A stretch of 64,000 nt of DNA. It comes from Brevibacillus panacihumi. GTDB lineage: Bacteria > Bacillota > Bacilli > Brevibacillales > Brevibacillaceae. The DNA is taken from assembly GCF_003710985.1 (NCBI RefSeq), contig NZ_RHHT01000029.1, forward strand, positions 1-64,000, in the 5' to 3' direction. Shown in pieces: positions 50,054-60,357 of the stretch (its first letter is position 1; each line of letters begins with the position of its first letter). The notes under the pieces are model-generated. The model was not told the origin of the DNA. It ran no database searches and saw only the letters and a list, made by a program, of their open reading frames with translations. A program made the translations under genes and the position numbers.

Positions 50054-50948
50054 CCTCTTCTTGCTCCATCGAAATGGGCAGCTTTTCGTCGTCGCGCCTT
50101 TTGGAAAATGTCCAATTCACCAGGAAAATGCCTGCAAAGATGAATACACCACCCAGGTACACATGCCATTGAATCTCTTCCCCCAGCAGGAGCCACCCGG
50201 AGAGGACGCCAAAAAACGGCGCGAGAAAAAGAAACGCGCTGGTTCTGCCGGGGTCTCCTTTTTGCAAAAGGGTAAACCAAGTGGCGAATTGCACGATGGA
50301 GGCCATCACGGCAAGCCATAGCACGATCAGGACGGACTCCGGGGTAATGATCATCTGCGGTGTCTCCAGCGTTACCCCCATGAGCAGGAGCAGCAATCCC
50401 CCGAACAGCATTTGATACGCCGTCATTACCCATAGATGGAAGGCGGCCCCCCATTTTTTCACCAAAATCGTGGCTGCTGACCACGCGACAGCCGAACCGA
50501 TCCCAAACCATGTTCCCGCCTCTACCTGCACCTGCGAGCCGAGTGTAATGACAACTCCGATGATTCCGATCAAGACGCCCAGCCACTGTGCCAATCGATA
50601 TTTCATGCCGAGAAACACGGTCCCCCAGATCACGACCAGGAGCGGATTCATGAATGTCAGGATGGAGGATTCGCCTGCTGTAATCGTCCGCAAGCTGAGA
50701 AAAATGCAGCCCATCACGCTGGCGGTCTGAAGAAAACCGATCAACAGCAGCTTGCCCCAATCCTGAACGGAGGACGGAAGCGGCTTTCTCCACACCCACA
50801 GCGCCATGAGAATACCTGCAAGCGTAAAGCGAAATCCGACTAAAAGCAGCGGAGAAAAATACGTTAAACCCATTTTTCCCACAGCAAATGACGAGCCCAT
50901 CAAAGACGTGGTAATGACGACAAGACTTGCGAACATGAGAGGATGCAC
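50016..50948 (-). CDS. EamA/DMT-family transporter
   Basis: About 310 residues, ten membrane segments in two EamA repeats, the second with YLGGVFIFAGIFLVNW at its end. DMT proteins export amino acids or metabolites; the substrate cannot be predicted. The GTG at 50948 follows GGGGAG by 7 bases and is preferred to the ATG at 50963, which has almost no spacing from its ribosome site. The 3' end overlaps the convergent ArsR-type gene by 38 bases. Confidence 0.83.
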   Translation of the reverse strand: MHPLMFASLVVITTSLMGSSFAVGKMGLTYFSPLLLVGFRFTLAGILMALWVWRKPLPSSVQDWGKLLLIGFLQTASVMGCIFLSLRTITAGESSILTFMNPLLVVIWGTVFLGMKYRLAQWLGVLIGIIGVVITLGSQVQVEAGTWFGIGSAVAWSAATILVKKWGAAFHLWVMTAYQMLFGGLLLLLMGVTLETPQMIITPESVLIVLWLAVMASIVQFATWFTLLQKGDPGRTSAFLFLAPFFGVLSGWLLLGEEIQWHVYLGGVFIFAGIFLVNWTFSKRRDDEKLPISMEQEEVRAEGQIRQRSL

Positions 50949-51045
50949 GGTTCCACTCCCCATTTCCTGGTTTTTCCACCATTACTCATGAGGTAAGTGT
51001 AATCGATGATGGTTACGATGGAGAACGAATCGTCGTTGTTCGAGC

Positions 51046-51315
51046 TGTAGAGGAGGAGAGGAAAAAGGGGAGAGCGCTCAGGCGGGTTGGGATCTTCGCT
51101 GGGGGTCATCCCTGTACGCCTCCATTCCAAAGGCGGAACCGCGGCCAAAAGCAGCCCCTTCGAAGAAGTGATTCAGGGTTGGCCGCTGAGTGCGTGTTCC
51201 GCCTTTTCCATTGCGTCTTGGTCAAGATCCCGAATACCTTCGCTTTTCTCCCCTTTTTCCTCGACCAGCTTTTCAGGTTACCCTGCTTATTTATGTAGGC
51301 TTCTCAGGGTGTCTT
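51046..51315. repeat. Large hairpin repeat, copy 3
   Basis: Same element as at 12541: left arm GAGGAAAAAGGGGAG, right arm CTCCCCTTTTTCCTC, inner pairs GGCGGAAC/GTTCCGCC and GCGGCCAA/TTGGCCGC. The trailing stretch TTCTCAGGGTGTCTT ends 11 bases before the stop codon of the drug exporter gene. It fills most of 50964-51325; the remaining bases upstream of the DMT gene hold nothing definite. Confidence 0.8.
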
Positions 51316-51325
51316 CACAGTTCTC

Positions 51326-52723
51326 TTACGCCGACTCTCTCTCGACCAAGAGTTGCTTCTCCTTCCTTGCGAGACGCCCACCGTATAGAAAGATCCATAC
51401 GCTGATCAGGCATATGACAGCACTCAAAGCAAAGCCACCGCTGTAATCGGTGATTTGTCCGCCATCGCCCGCCCCCTTCAGCATTCCCAATCCCATCGCC
51501 GCACCGAATACCATGCCGACATTGCGGATCATCCCGACCATCCCGCTGATGCTGGCGGATTCATGGGCTGGCACATGCTTCATGATCAGGCTCAGGTTCG
51601 GCGAAGCCGTAAGTCCCATGCCCGCTCCAACCATTCCAATCATGATGGCAATCAGTACGAGGGAGCTTTGCTCATAGAACAGCGCGAACAGCAGCGTGCC
51701 CAATCCCATCAATCCCAAACCGGCCAAGGTCAAGCGTTTCGGACCATAGCGATCTGACAATCTTCCTGCCATCGGTCCGGACAAGGCCAAGACGAGCGGA
51801 TAGGCAATCATGATATAGCCTGCCAGTGCAGTCGGCATTTTTTGAAAGCCGGTCAGGTAAAAGGGGGTGACAGCCAATGTCGTATTGGCGGCTGCATACG
51901 AGGCAAAGGTAACAGCCATCCCGCTCGCCACCATCGGATTTTTACAGGTTTGCAACGGGAGAAACGGCTTTTGCTGCCGTCTCTCCCAAAGGGTCAGCAC
52001 CAGCAGACTGGCGACGCTTCCCGCCAGAACCAGCGTGGTCGGTGCGGACAGCCAGCCGTATTGGTTGCCGTTGGACATGCCGTATATCAAGGAGCCGATC
52101 AACAGCATGAACATCATAATGCTGACTAGCGGAAACGGTTCTTTTGTTTTTGCCACCGCATCTTTTGGGATGTATCGGAATGCCAAAAACGTACCCGCGA
52201 TGGAGACGGGCACATGAATCAAAAACAGCCAGCGCCATCCCAGCCACTCCGCCACCATCCCCCCGATGACCGGACCCGACATGGCCCCCAATGCCACTGC
52301 CGTACTGACCAGCCCCAGCGCTCTCCCCATTTTGTTTTTGGGAAAATGGACGGCGATCATCGCGACGTTGGTGGCTTGGTACATCGCGGCACCGATGGCT
52401 TGTACCACGCGCAGCACAAGCAAAACAGCAAAACCCGGAGACAGGGCCAAGAGGATCGAGCTGATCAAAAAGAGCAGGTACCCCATGTTATGGATCAGGC
52501 GAAGTCCGACCCGGTCCCCCAGCTTGCCCATCAGCGGCAGGAATGAAGCAATCACCAGGAGATACCCCACCGTAATCCATTGAATGCTTCCCAGACCTAC
52601 TTGAAAAACGTTCATCAGCTCGGGCAAGGCTACATTCATGACGCCTGCCGTAAAATGAGAGACGAAGATTCCCAGCAGCACCGCAATCAACACCATGCGC
52701 TGCTGGCGCAAGTCGATCGACAT
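51326..52723 (-). CDS. MFS drug exporter, DHA2 (14-segment, EmrB/QacA) family
   Basis: 465 residues, fourteen predicted segments. GKLGDRVGLRLI after segment 2 is motif A; GPVIGGMVAEWLGWRWLFLI in segment 5 is the antiporter motif C region. These are proton-drug antiporters. Upstream lies the dyad TTGACAGGGGTGTCAA, a possible repressor site. No regulator gene is adjacent on the same side; the ArsR gene is 1.3 kb away. Confidence 0.88.
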   Translation of the reverse strand: MSIDLRQQRMVLIAVLLGIFVSHFTAGVMNVALPELMNVFQVGLGSIQWITVGYLLVIASFLPLMGKLGDRVGLRLIHNMGYLLFLISSILLALSPGFAVLLVLRVVQAIGAAMYQATNVAMIAVHFPKNKMGRALGLVSTAVALGAMSGPVIGGMVAEWLGWRWLFLIHVPVSIAGTFLAFRYIPKDAVAKTKEPFPLVSIMMFMLLIGSLIYGMSNGNQYGWLSAPTTLVLAGSVASLLVLTLWERRQQKPFLPLQTCKNPMVASGMAVTFASYAAANTTLAVTPFYLTGFQKMPTALAGYIMIAYPLVLALSGPMAGRLSDRYGPKRLTLAGLGLMGLGTLLFALFYEQSSLVLIAIMIGMVGAGMGLTASPNLSLIMKHVPAHESASISGMVGMIRNVGMVFGAAMGLGMLKGAGDGGQITDYSGGFALSAVICLISVWIFLYGGRLARKEKQLLVERESA

Positions 52724-52779
52724 GTTCCCACCTCCAATGCTTGACCGAACACGAGATTATGCGTTTAGTTTGCTAGACT

Positions 52780-52795
52780 TTGACAGGGGTGTCAA
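52780..52795. promoter_or_regulatory. Dyad upstream of the drug exporter
   Basis: TTGACAGGGGTGTCAA, arms TTGACA/TGTCAA, 57 bases before the exporter start; the minus-strand TTGACA could also serve as the -35 box. Candidate operator and promoter. Confidence 0.4.
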
Positions 52796-52825
52796 GAAAG
52801 AAGGGGCAGGGTGTGGACATGCAGA

Positions 52826-52855
52826 AGAGGGTATCTGACGACGCGGATACCCTCC
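52826..52855. terminator. Hairpin after the proline iminopeptidase gene
   Basis: AGGGTATC and GATACCCT pair around a 10-base loop, 24 bases after the stop of the gene ending at 52879. The T run is weak on the minus strand. Confidence 0.5.
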
Positions 52856-52878
52856 TTGATTCGCGATTATCGAGATGA

Positions 52879-53772
52879 TCAGAATGCAGGCAAAACTCTT
52901 CGCTTCAGAAAGCTGATGACAGCGGCCAGATATTTTTCATACTCGTCCTTGATCACACTGTGGCTGCTGTTCTCAAAGATAACCAGCTCGCTGTTGGGAA
53001 TGCGCTGTGCGATTTCTACCGACTCCTCCACGGGTGTGATCCAGTCGTGGCGCGCCCCCATAATGAGAGTAGGAGCGGTGATGTTCGGGAGTTCATCCCG
53101 CAGGTCGAAGGTTTTCAAAAAGCCGCCGAAGCCTTGATTTAAAGCATGGTACGAACGATTGGAGCGAGCCCTGGCATCGAGCGTTCGCTGCTTTTCTTCT
53201 TCGCTCGGCTGTGCGTTATGCGTGACCGAGTACATCGGCGCCATGATTTCATAGAAGCGATTCAACTGCTCCTGGGACTCGAATTGTCCCTCCCAGAGAA
53301 CGGCCGTGATTTCTTTCATCTCCGGTGTTCCCTTTTCCTCGACGATCTTGCGTGCCTTGTGTAAAAACTCGTAGCTCGGCGAAGTCGTCAACAGCAGCAG
53401 CCCGGCTACGTGATCGGGGTAGCGCAAGGCGTACTCCTGGGCCACCATTCCGCCGTAGGAATGCCCGTGCAGCACGACCTTTTCCAGCCCCAAATGCCTG
53501 CGCAGCGCATCAATGTCCGCTACATTGTTTTCCAGGGTATAGCTCTCCTGCGGTCCATGGTCCGAATGTCCGCTGCCGCGATTGTCGATGTAGACGAGCT
53601 GCATGTGCTCGGATAGCGGTGTCAGGCCCGGCTTGTAACCCGTGTGATCGCCGCCCGGTCCTCCGTGCAGGACGAAGCAGACCGGCTTTTCCCGCAGGAT
53701 CGGCCCGTCCGGCACCCACCCCATCCCCTCTACATCGAAAAAAATGCGTGTTCCATTAATGTGTGCGTACAT
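52879..53772 (-). CDS. Proline iminopeptidase-like alpha/beta hydrolase
   Basis: 297 residues, peptidase family S33 fold. LHGGPGGDHTG is the oxyanion HGGPG motif; the nucleophile is in GHSYGGMVAQEYAL; Asp in GARHDWITP and His in NSSHSVI complete the triad. It removes N-terminal proline or similar residues from peptides. It lies 3 bases after the last gene of a peptide ABC transporter, so imported peptides are the likely substrates. A general esterase or amidase role is possible. Confidence 0.85.
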   Translation of the reverse strand: MYAHINGTRIFFDVEGMGWVPDGPILREKPVCFVLHGGPGGDHTGYKPGLTPLSEHMQLVYIDNRGSGHSDHGPQESYTLENNVADIDALRRHLGLEKVVLHGHSYGGMVAQEYALRYPDHVAGLLLLTTSPSYEFLHKARKIVEEKGTPEMKEITAVLWEGQFESQEQLNRFYEIMAPMYSVTHNAQPSEEEKQRTLDARARSNRSYHALNQGFGGFLKTFDLRDELPNITAPTLIMGARHDWITPVEESVEIAQRIPNSELVIFENSSHSVIKDEYEKYLAAVISFLKRRVLPAF

Positions 53773-53775
53773 ATT

Positions 53776-54750
53776 CTATCTCTCCTTTTTCTCGTCGTAG
53801 AGATGGCAGCGAACCATCTGTCCTGCGATGAACGTCTCCTTGGGCACCTCTGTCTTGCAGATGTCCATGCAAGCGTGACAGCGCGGATGAAAGCGGCAGC
53901 CCGACGGCGGATTGGCCGGCGACGGCAAATCTCCCTGCAAGATGATCCGCTCCTTTTTCTCATCCGGGTCCGTTACGGGTATTGCGGAGATCAAGGCTCG
54001 GGTATACGGATGAAGCGGCGATTGAAACAGCTCTTCCTTGCGCCCCAGCTCGACGATCTCGCCCAGATACATGACCGCCACCCGGTCTGAGATGTGCTCC
54101 ACGACACCCAAATCGTGGGAAATGAAGATATAAGTCATGCCGAACTGCTCTTGCAGATCCTGCAGCAGATTCAGGATTTGCGACTGAATCGACACGTCCA
54201 AGGCGGACACAGGCTCATCAGCCACAATGAGCTGTGGCCGAAGCATGATGGCCCGGGCAATGCCGATGCGCTGGCGCTGCCCGCCGGAGAACTGATGCGG
54301 ATACCGATCCAGATGAGCCAAAGTCAGTCCGACGATCTGAATGGTCTCCTCGATAATCTGCGTGCGCTTCTCCTTCGGGACCTTTTGGGCGATCAACGGC
54401 TCCTCCAGGATGCGGCGGATCGTCAGCTTGGGATTGAGCGTGGCAAAAGGGTCCTGAAAGACGATTTGCAGCTCACTGCGCATCGCCCGCATTTCCTTGC
54501 CCGACAATTTGGTCAGATCCTGACCGCGATACCGCACCTCTCCTGCCGTCGGCTCCAGCAGGCGCAACAGGCAGCGCCCGGTCGTAGATTTGCCGCAGCC
54601 GGACTCTCCGACAATGCTGAGCGTCTCACCCTCGTAGACGGTCAGATCAATTCCATTTACCGCCTGAACGTAAGAGGGGGGCTGAAACCAGCCTTTTTTG
54701 CTGGCAAAATGCTTCTTCAGCCCTTTGACCTCCAGAATGGGTTGGCTCAT
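53776..54750 (-). CDS. Peptide ABC transporter ATP-binding protein (OppF/DppF-like)
   Basis: 324 residues. Walker [10 protein letters not shown], signature FSGGQRQR, Walker [13 protein letters not shown], switch His IFISHDLG. The C-terminal oligopeptide-type extension ends in [17 protein letters not shown], with the Cys residues that often hold a [4Fe-4S] cluster in this family. Its ATG overlaps the stop of the partner ATPase (4 bases). Confidence 0.9.
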   Translation of the reverse strand: MSQPILEVKGLKKHFASKKGWFQPPSYVQAVNGIDLTVYEGETLSIVGESGCGKSTTGRCLLRLLEPTAGEVRYRGQDLTKLSGKEMRAMRSELQIVFQDPFATLNPKLTIRRILEEPLIAQKVPKEKRTQIIEETIQIVGLTLAHLDRYPHQFSGGQRQRIGIARAIMLRPQLIVADEPVSALDVSIQSQILNLLQDLQEQFGMTYIFISHDLGVVEHISDRVAVMYLGEIVELGRKEELFQSPLHPYTRALISAIPVTDPDEKKERIILQGDLPSPANPPSGCRFHPRCHACMDICKTEVPKETFIAGQMVRCHLYDEKKER

Positions 54751-55751
54751 GTCCGCTCACTTCCTTCCGTACCGGCATCCGGAGCATGCAGCCAGCATCT
54801 GCACTCCGATCCGTCAGCCATCTTCAACAAGTTCGGGCTTTGCTGCTGACAGATCGGCATGGCCTCGCTGCATCGGGGAGCAAATCGGCAGCCCTGCGGC
54901 CATTCACCAGGGGACGGGACATTGCCCGGAATGGCGTACAGCCTCTTCACGCCTTTTGCCCGATGCGGGACCGAGCGTATCAGTCCCATCGTGTAGGGAT
55001 GCTTGGGTGCTCGCAACAAGGTGCGCACATCGGCGGATTCAATGACTTGACCGGCATACATCACAAGCACCCGGTCGCACATCTCGGCGACGACCCCCAG
55101 ATCGTGGGTGATGAGCATGACGGACATCCCGGTGTTGTCACGCATCTCGCGGATCAGTCCCAGCATCTGCGCCTGGATCGTCACATCCAAGGCCGTCGTC
55201 GGCTCATCCGCGATCAGAAGCTGGGGCTGGCAGGCCATCGCCATCGCGATCATGACGCGCTGTCTCATTCCTCCTGACAGGCGGTGCGGATACTCCGCAT
55301 AGATGTCTTTTGCCCGAGGGATTCCGACGAGGGTCAAAAGCTCTATCACCCGCTGCTTTCGCGCTTCCGGTCCGAGCGAGGTGTGCAGATGCAGGACCTC
55401 TCCGATCTGCCTGCCGATTGTGAGCACCGGATTAAGCGAGGTCATCGGCTCCTGAAAAATCATCGCCATCCGGTTTCCCCGCAGCTTGCGCATCTCGGCT
55501 TCAGACAAGTGCAACGTCTCCTGGCCTTCAAAGCGAACACTTCCGCTCACTGCGCCGTTCTTGCCGAGCAGCCGCATAATCGACAGCGAGGTCACGCTTT
55601 TTCCACAGCCCGACTCTCCGACGATCCCCAAGGTCTCCCCCTTTTTCACTGTAAAATCGACGCCATCCACGACGGTTACCGCCCTGTTTTGACGATTGGA
55701 AAATTGTGTGGTCAGTCCATTTACTTCCAGAACAGACGGTCGGCCATTCAT
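54747..55751 (-). CDS. Peptide ABC transporter ATP-binding protein (OppD/DppD-like)
   Basis: About 334 residues. Walker [10 protein letters not shown], signature LSGGMRQR, Walker [13 protein letters not shown], and the C-terminal [16 protein letters not shown] region. It forms a heterodimeric ATPase with the downstream protein. The ATG at 55751 has GGAGG 6 bases before it. It diverges from the LysR-type gene, sharing an 88-base promoter region. Confidence 0.9.
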   Translation of the reverse strand: MNGRPSVLEVNGLTTQFSNRQNRAVTVVDGVDFTVKKGETLGIVGESGCGKSVTSLSIMRLLGKNGAVSGSVRFEGQETLHLSEAEMRKLRGNRMAMIFQEPMTSLNPVLTIGRQIGEVLHLHTSLGPEARKQRVIELLTLVGIPRAKDIYAEYPHRLSGGMRQRVMIAMAMACQPQLLIADEPTTALDVTIQAQMLGLIREMRDNTGMSVMLITHDLGVVAEMCDRVLVMYAGQVIESADVRTLLRAPKHPYTMGLIRSVPHRAKGVKRLYAIPGNVPSPGEWPQGCRFAPRCSEAMPICQQQSPNLLKMADGSECRCWLHAPDAGTEGSERT

Positions 55752-55839
55752 AGGGCACCTCCTCGACAAGCTAGCCTGCATGTTGTGATATACTGCTCAT
55801 AATCCAAAGATTCAAAACCTTCAGAAGGGGGCTTGCGAC

Positions 55840-56748
55840 ATGAATATGGATCATATTGAGGCGTTTCTATACGCATTTCAACTCGGGAGTTTCAACAAGG
55901 CGGCTGAGGCGCTGTATCTTACCCAACCTTCCGTGACCGCCAGAATTCAATCTTTGGAGCGGGAGCTGGGAGGCCCCCTTTTTCATCGCGACAACAAACA
56001 CATCTCTTTGACGGAGCGCGGCAAACAATTCCTGCCGTACGCCCAGAAGATTCTCCATGCGTACCAGGAGATTTCCACTACATTGCGGGAACAGCCCCAA
56101 TCCAGCAATAATTTGACGATCGGCTGCACCCTCTTGATGTCCACCCACATTCTCCCTGAAATCCTGCCGCTCTATCGCGAAAAATACCCCGGAGTCAACA
56201 TTCGCATCCTTGTGGGCTCCTCCGCTTTTGTGCTGGAAAAGGTGTTGAACAAAGATGTCGATTTCGGACTGGCCAGGACGGTTTCCCACCCCTTGATCGA
56301 CTCCTATCATCTGCACACCGACACCATGCGCCTCGTGGTGCCTGCCTCGCACCCGTTCTGTTCCATGCCGCCGCACAAGCTCACATGGGATCTGGTCGGA
56401 CGTGAACCGCATATCGTGCTTGCACACGGGACACTGGAATGGCTCATGATCCAGCGCCACTATCATCGCAACGAAATCCTCCCGAACATCATCATGGAGG
56501 TCCCGAACTTCGAAGCTGCCAAAAAGATGGTGATGCGCGGCGTCGGAATCAGCTTTTTGCCGGAGCTTTGCGTTCTGGAGGAGCTTGCCAGCGGGCAGCT
56601 TGTTGAAATCTCCCCCAAGCCTATGGCGCAGCTTGCCCGCAAGAGCGATATTATCTGCTTGCGCGAGTCCAAGCGGGATCTCGTCGAGTTTTTCATCCAT
56701 GCGGTCAAAGGAATCGAACGGAAATGGGCAGCCGTCAAATCCCATTAA
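55840..56748 (+). CDS. LysR-family transcriptional regulator
   Basis: 302 residues. Winged helix 1-60 (AFQLGSFNKAAEALYLTQPS) and a two-lobed effector domain from about 90. It sits inside the peptide transporter gene set, diverging from the ATPase genes and converging on the permease genes; its stop codon overlaps the permease stop. Probable regulator of peptide uptake; effector unknown. Confidence 0.9.
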   Translation: MNMDHIEAFLYAFQLGSFNKAAEALYLTQPSVTARIQSLERELGGPLFHRDNKHISLTERGKQFLPYAQKILHAYQEISTTLREQPQSSNNLTIGCTLLMSTHILPEILPLYREKYPGVNIRILVGSSAFVLEKVLNKDVDFGLARTVSHPLIDSYHLHTDTMRLVVPASHPFCSMPPHKLTWDLVGREPHIVLAHGTLEWLMIQRHYHRNEILPNIIMEVPNFEAAKKMVMRGVGISFLPELCVLEELASGQLVEISPKPMAQLARKSDIICLRESKRDLVEFFIHAVKGIERKWAAVKSH

Positions 56749-57629
56749 TTGGATTTTGGATCCAGAATGTCACGCAGAGCATCCCCGAGAATATTGACTG
56801 AAAAGACGACGATGCTGATCGACAGCCCCGGAAACGTAGCCAGCCACCAGGCATCCGTAATATACTCCTTGCCCTCGCTGAGCATCGTTCCCCATTCGGG
56901 TGTCGGTGGCTGCGCTCCAAGTCCGATGAAGCTGAGCGCTGCCGTATCCAGAATGGCGATGCCAATCTGCAAGGTGGTGTAGACCAGCAAGGTGCTCATG
57001 ATGTTTGGCATGATCTGAAACAGCAGGATACGCGCCTGAGAGGTTCCCATCGCACGGCTCGCCTCTACATAACCGGATGACTTGACGCCAAGCGTCGAGC
57101 CTCGCGTCAGCCGGGCGTACTTGGGAATCCCGGCGATCCCGACCGCAATCATGGCATTGGTCAGGCTGGGACCAAGGATTGCCACAATCGCCATCGCCAT
57201 GATGATATTGGGAATCGCCAGCAAAATATCCATGATCCGCATCAGGACCGAATCGACGACACCGCCGACGAAGGCGCTTGTCACCCCGATAAAGGTCCCC
57301 GTAATAAAGGTGATCGAGACGGCCATCACCGCTACCATCAACGTGACCCGCGTGCCGTGCAGCAGCCTGGAAAAAACGTCGCGGCCAATCGAATCCGTCC
57401 CCAGCAGATGCTCTGCCGACGGTTCCGCCAGCAATGCCTCGTAGTACGGCTTGGTCGGATCATGCGGCGCAAACCAGGGACCCGCGATGCCGACTGCGAT
57501 CACCATCAGGAGGATCAGCATGCTGTATCTCGATTTTGGATTGTTCCACAGCTTGCGCAAGAGCCCGTCTTCATGGGCGGAAATCTTTTGCTGCGGCGCA
57601 GAAAGTACGGCTGGATTCACTTGGCTCAC
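56745..57629 (-). CDS. Peptide ABC transporter permease (DppC/OppC-like)
   Basis: 294 residues, six segments, N-terminal OppC-type extension. The EAA loop is EASRAMGTSQARILLFQIMPN. GAQPPTPEWGTML is typical of the family. Start overlaps the upstream permease stop by 4 bases. Confidence 0.9.
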   Translation of the reverse strand: MSQVNPAVLSAPQQKISAHEDGLLRKLWNNPKSRYSMLILLMVIAVGIAGPWFAPHDPTKPYYEALLAEPSAEHLLGTDSIGRDVFSRLLHGTRVTLMVAVMAVSITFITGTFIGVTSAFVGGVVDSVLMRIMDILLAIPNIIMAMAIVAILGPSLTNAMIAVGIAGIPKYARLTRGSTLGVKSSGYVEASRAMGTSQARILLFQIMPNIMSTLLVYTTLQIGIAILDTAALSFIGLGAQPPTPEWGTMLSEGKEYITDAWWLATFPGLSISIVVFSVNILGDALRDILDPKSN

Positions 57630-58567
57630 GATGTCCCCTCCTTCGTCTGCCCGACTTCAATGCGCGGATCGATGAGGCTGTAGACGATATCGACCAGCAT
57701 GTTGACCAAGACAAAGATGACGCCAATGAACAGGATGATCCCTTGTACGAGTGGAAAGTCGCGGGATGCGATCGAGCTGATCGCCAAGGACCCCAGCCCC
57801 GGCCAGTCGAAAACCCGCTCGATGATCACAGTTCCGCCCAATAGCGAGGCAATCTGCAATCCGATGATCGTGACGACCGGAATCATCGCATTGCGGAAGG
57901 CATGGACGAACAGCACGGCGCGCTCTCCCAAGCCTTTGGCCCGCGCAGTCCGGATATAGTCAAAGGACAGGACCTCTACCATCCCAGCACGCGTCAATCG
58001 GCTGATTACCGTCGAGGCCAGAACACCGAGTGTGACAGCAGGCAGGATCAGGTCGCGAAAGCCGGTCCCGCCTGCGATCGGAAGCCAGCCCAGCTTCACG
58101 GTAAACAGCATGATCAGCAGAATGCCCAGCCAAAAGCTCGGGACAGAAACACCCAAGGTCGCAATGCTCATGGCGGAGAAATCAATAAACGTATCCTTGA
58201 AGCGTGCGGCGAGCACCCCCATCGTAATCCCGATGCAGATCGCCAGAAACATGCCGCTCGGCGCCAGCTTGACGGTAGCGGGAAAACGCTCCAGGATCTC
58301 GGAGAGGACAGGACGTCCCGTCTTGAAGGACGTCCCCAAATCTCCTTGCAGCACACCCGCTATATACTGAAAATATTGCGTGACCAAGGGCTGGTTCAGC
58401 CCAAGCTGCTCTCGCAATGCATGGACCTGCTCGGCTGTTGCATTTTCGCCCAGCATGATCCGGATGGGATCGCCGGGAATCAGATGGATCAGCGCAAAGG
58501 AAAAGATCGAGATCCCGAGCAGGACGATCAGTCCAGACGCAAGTCGTTGGAGAATGTACTGTTTCAT
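57626..58567 (-). CDS. Peptide ABC transporter permease (DppB/OppB-like)
   Basis: 313 residues, six segments. HLIPGDPIRIMLGENATAE near the start and the EAA loop (TARAKGLGERAVLFVHAFRN) are standard for DppB. The ATG overlaps the stop of the binding protein gene. Confidence 0.9.
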   Translation of the reverse strand: MKQYILQRLASGLIVLLGISIFSFALIHLIPGDPIRIMLGENATAEQVHALREQLGLNQPLVTQYFQYIAGVLQGDLGTSFKTGRPVLSEILERFPATVKLAPSGMFLAICIGITMGVLAARFKDTFIDFSAMSIATLGVSVPSFWLGILLIMLFTVKLGWLPIAGGTGFRDLILPAVTLGVLASTVISRLTRAGMVEVLSFDYIRTARAKGLGERAVLFVHAFRNAMIPVVTIIGLQIASLLGGTVIIERVFDWPGLGSLAISSIASRDFPLVQGIILFIGVIFVLVNMLVDIVYSLIDPRIEVGQTKEGTS

Positions 58568-60252
58568 TGGTTTACCCAGCTATCGTGGTACATCAAGCCG
58601 CGCAGCGGATGGATGCCGACGCCTTCAACGGGCTTGCGGACCACGTTGAATTGTTTCTCGGTGTAGATCGGCACCCACCAGGCCTGGTCTACCACGTATT
58701 TTTGGATCTCTTTATACACGTCCTTGCGTGCTGCGCTGTCCACCGTCGTTCTGCCTTTCACCAGCAGTTCGTCCATTTTTGCGTCTTTGACATAGCTGAA
58801 GTTCAAGCCGTTGTCCGCTTGGCTGGAGTGCAGGAAGAGATAGAGCACATCCGGATCATTCAGCGTGTAGCCCATCAGCGTCATATCGAAACTTCCCTTG
58901 GTGGCGGTATCCACCAGCGCGCCCCATTCCAGCGTCACGATATTCACCTCGACGCCGATGTCCTTGAGCATGGCCTGAATCAACTGGGAAGCCTGCGCCC
59001 ATGTTCCCGTCTGCGTCAGAAGATCCAGCTTGAGCGGCTTGCCTCCTTTTTCATACAGTCCTTGCGCGTTTTTCGTATAGCCCGCTTTTTCCAACAACGC
59101 CTTGGCTTCTTCGACCTGGTATTTCAGACCGTAATCCATGACCCCTTCATCATAGCCGAACAAGGATGGCGGCAATGGCCCATAGGACACGACGCCCTCG
59201 CCCTGGATGACCGCCTTCATAATCGCTTCCTTGTTGATTGCTTTGTTCAAGGCCTGTCTCACTTCGATTTCCTGGAACGCCGGCCTGCGCGTGTTCAGCA
59301 TGACGAACAGCCCCAAGCCGTTGCGCAGCATTTCTTTGACTTCGAACTGCGGATTGTCCCGGTACTTGGCGACATCCTTGGCTACGACGCCTCGGGCGAT
59401 GTCGATCGAACCGCTGTCCAGAGCCGCGAGCAAGGTTTGGTTCTCGCTGATAAAGCGATAGACGAGCCTGTCCGCGTATGGCGCCCCCTGATTTTTGAAA
59501 ATCGGATCTGCCCAGGCGAACTCTTCGTTGCGTGTGAAAGAGATGGATTGACCGTTTTCCCATTTTTCGAATTTCCACGGCCCCACCCCGACTGGCTGGC
59601 GTCCGTATTTGTCGCCCGCCTGTGCAATGGCCTGCATCGACAACGGCTGCAGCCATCCTGGATCGCTGAGGAATTGCAGCAGCGGCGCAAACGGCTGCTT
59701 CAGATTCAGGACGAGGGTCGTATCATCCGGGGCTTCTACGGACTCTACCTCGGACAGATTGCTGCCTGCCACTTTTGCTGCCGTCGCCGGATCGAGCGCG
59801 CGTTGGTACGTCTCTGCGATCGACTTGGCGGTCATGTCTGTCCCATCGTGAAACTTCACGCCTGTACGAATCTTGAACGTCCAGGTTTTGCCGTCCTCCG
59901 AAACTTCCCAGCTTTCCGCCAGATAGGGCTTGAATTCCAAGGTATCCGGGTCCTGCGTGACAAGACTCGCGCCCAGATTTCCAGCGATCTGGTTCGCCAC
60001 GGCCATCCCCGTCTTGTGGATGTCCAGCTGGTCAGGTTCATTGGCGATGCCGATCGTGATCGTTCCGCCTTTTTTCGGTTGGAGGTTGGCTGTCGCTGCC
60101 GGCGCTTCCGTGGACGTAGACGTGGTCGGCGTTCCCGATTCAGATGCTGGCGAACTGGCTGGCGGTGTACTGCACCCGGCGATCAGCGAGAGCGACAGGG
60201 ACACCATCGTTGCCGTGGAGAAAAGCTTTTTCAGGTGAGCTTTGGGTACCAT
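58564..60252 (-). CDS. Peptide/opine-type substrate-binding lipoprotein (family 5)
   Basis: 562 residues. Lipobox LIAGC after a basic signal peptide, linker rich in Ser/Thr/Ala, then AESWEVSEDGKTWTFKIRTG and KFHDGTDMTAKSIAET, the usual family 5 opening. Binds short peptides, nickel-chelates or other ligands; the peptidase gene at the operon end favours peptides. A poor Fur-like sequence lies in the upstream region but is not convincing. Confidence 0.9.
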   Translation of the reverse strand: MVPKAHLKKLFSTATMVSLSLSLIAGCSTPPASSPASESGTPTTSTSTEAPAATANLQPKKGGTITIGIANEPDQLDIHKTGMAVANQIAGNLGASLVTQDPDTLEFKPYLAESWEVSEDGKTWTFKIRTGVKFHDGTDMTAKSIAETYQRALDPATAAKVAGSNLSEVESVEAPDDTTLVLNLKQPFAPLLQFLSDPGWLQPLSMQAIAQAGDKYGRQPVGVGPWKFEKWENGQSISFTRNEEFAWADPIFKNQGAPYADRLVYRFISENQTLLAALDSGSIDIARGVVAKDVAKYRDNPQFEVKEMLRNGLGLFVMLNTRRPAFQEIEVRQALNKAINKEAIMKAVIQGEGVVSYGPLPPSLFGYDEGVMDYGLKYQVEEAKALLEKAGYTKNAQGLYEKGGKPLKLDLLTQTGTWAQASQLIQAMLKDIGVEVNIVTLEWGALVDTATKGSFDMTLMGYTLNDPDVLYLFLHSSQADNGLNFSYVKDAKMDELLVKGRTTVDSAARKDVYKEIQKYVVDQAWWVPIYTEKQFNVVRKPVEGVGIHPLRGLMYHDSWVNQ

Positions 60253-60357
60253 GTGTCATCCTCCTACTAAAGAAAGTATCGTTATCATTTACAGTACCAC
60301 TTTTCTAAAAATTTCGATTATTGAACATTTCTATAGGGTATAGACAACGACCAAGCT

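Noticed and set aside
58567..60270. Plus-strand open frame of 567 codons opposite the peptide-binding protein gene
   Set aside because: Exact antisense of a clear lipoprotein gene; no start signal and no recognisable domain.
60253..60300. Fur box before the peptide-binding protein gene
   Set aside because: Only about 10 of 15 positions match; far weaker than the two boxes at 47447 and 49210.
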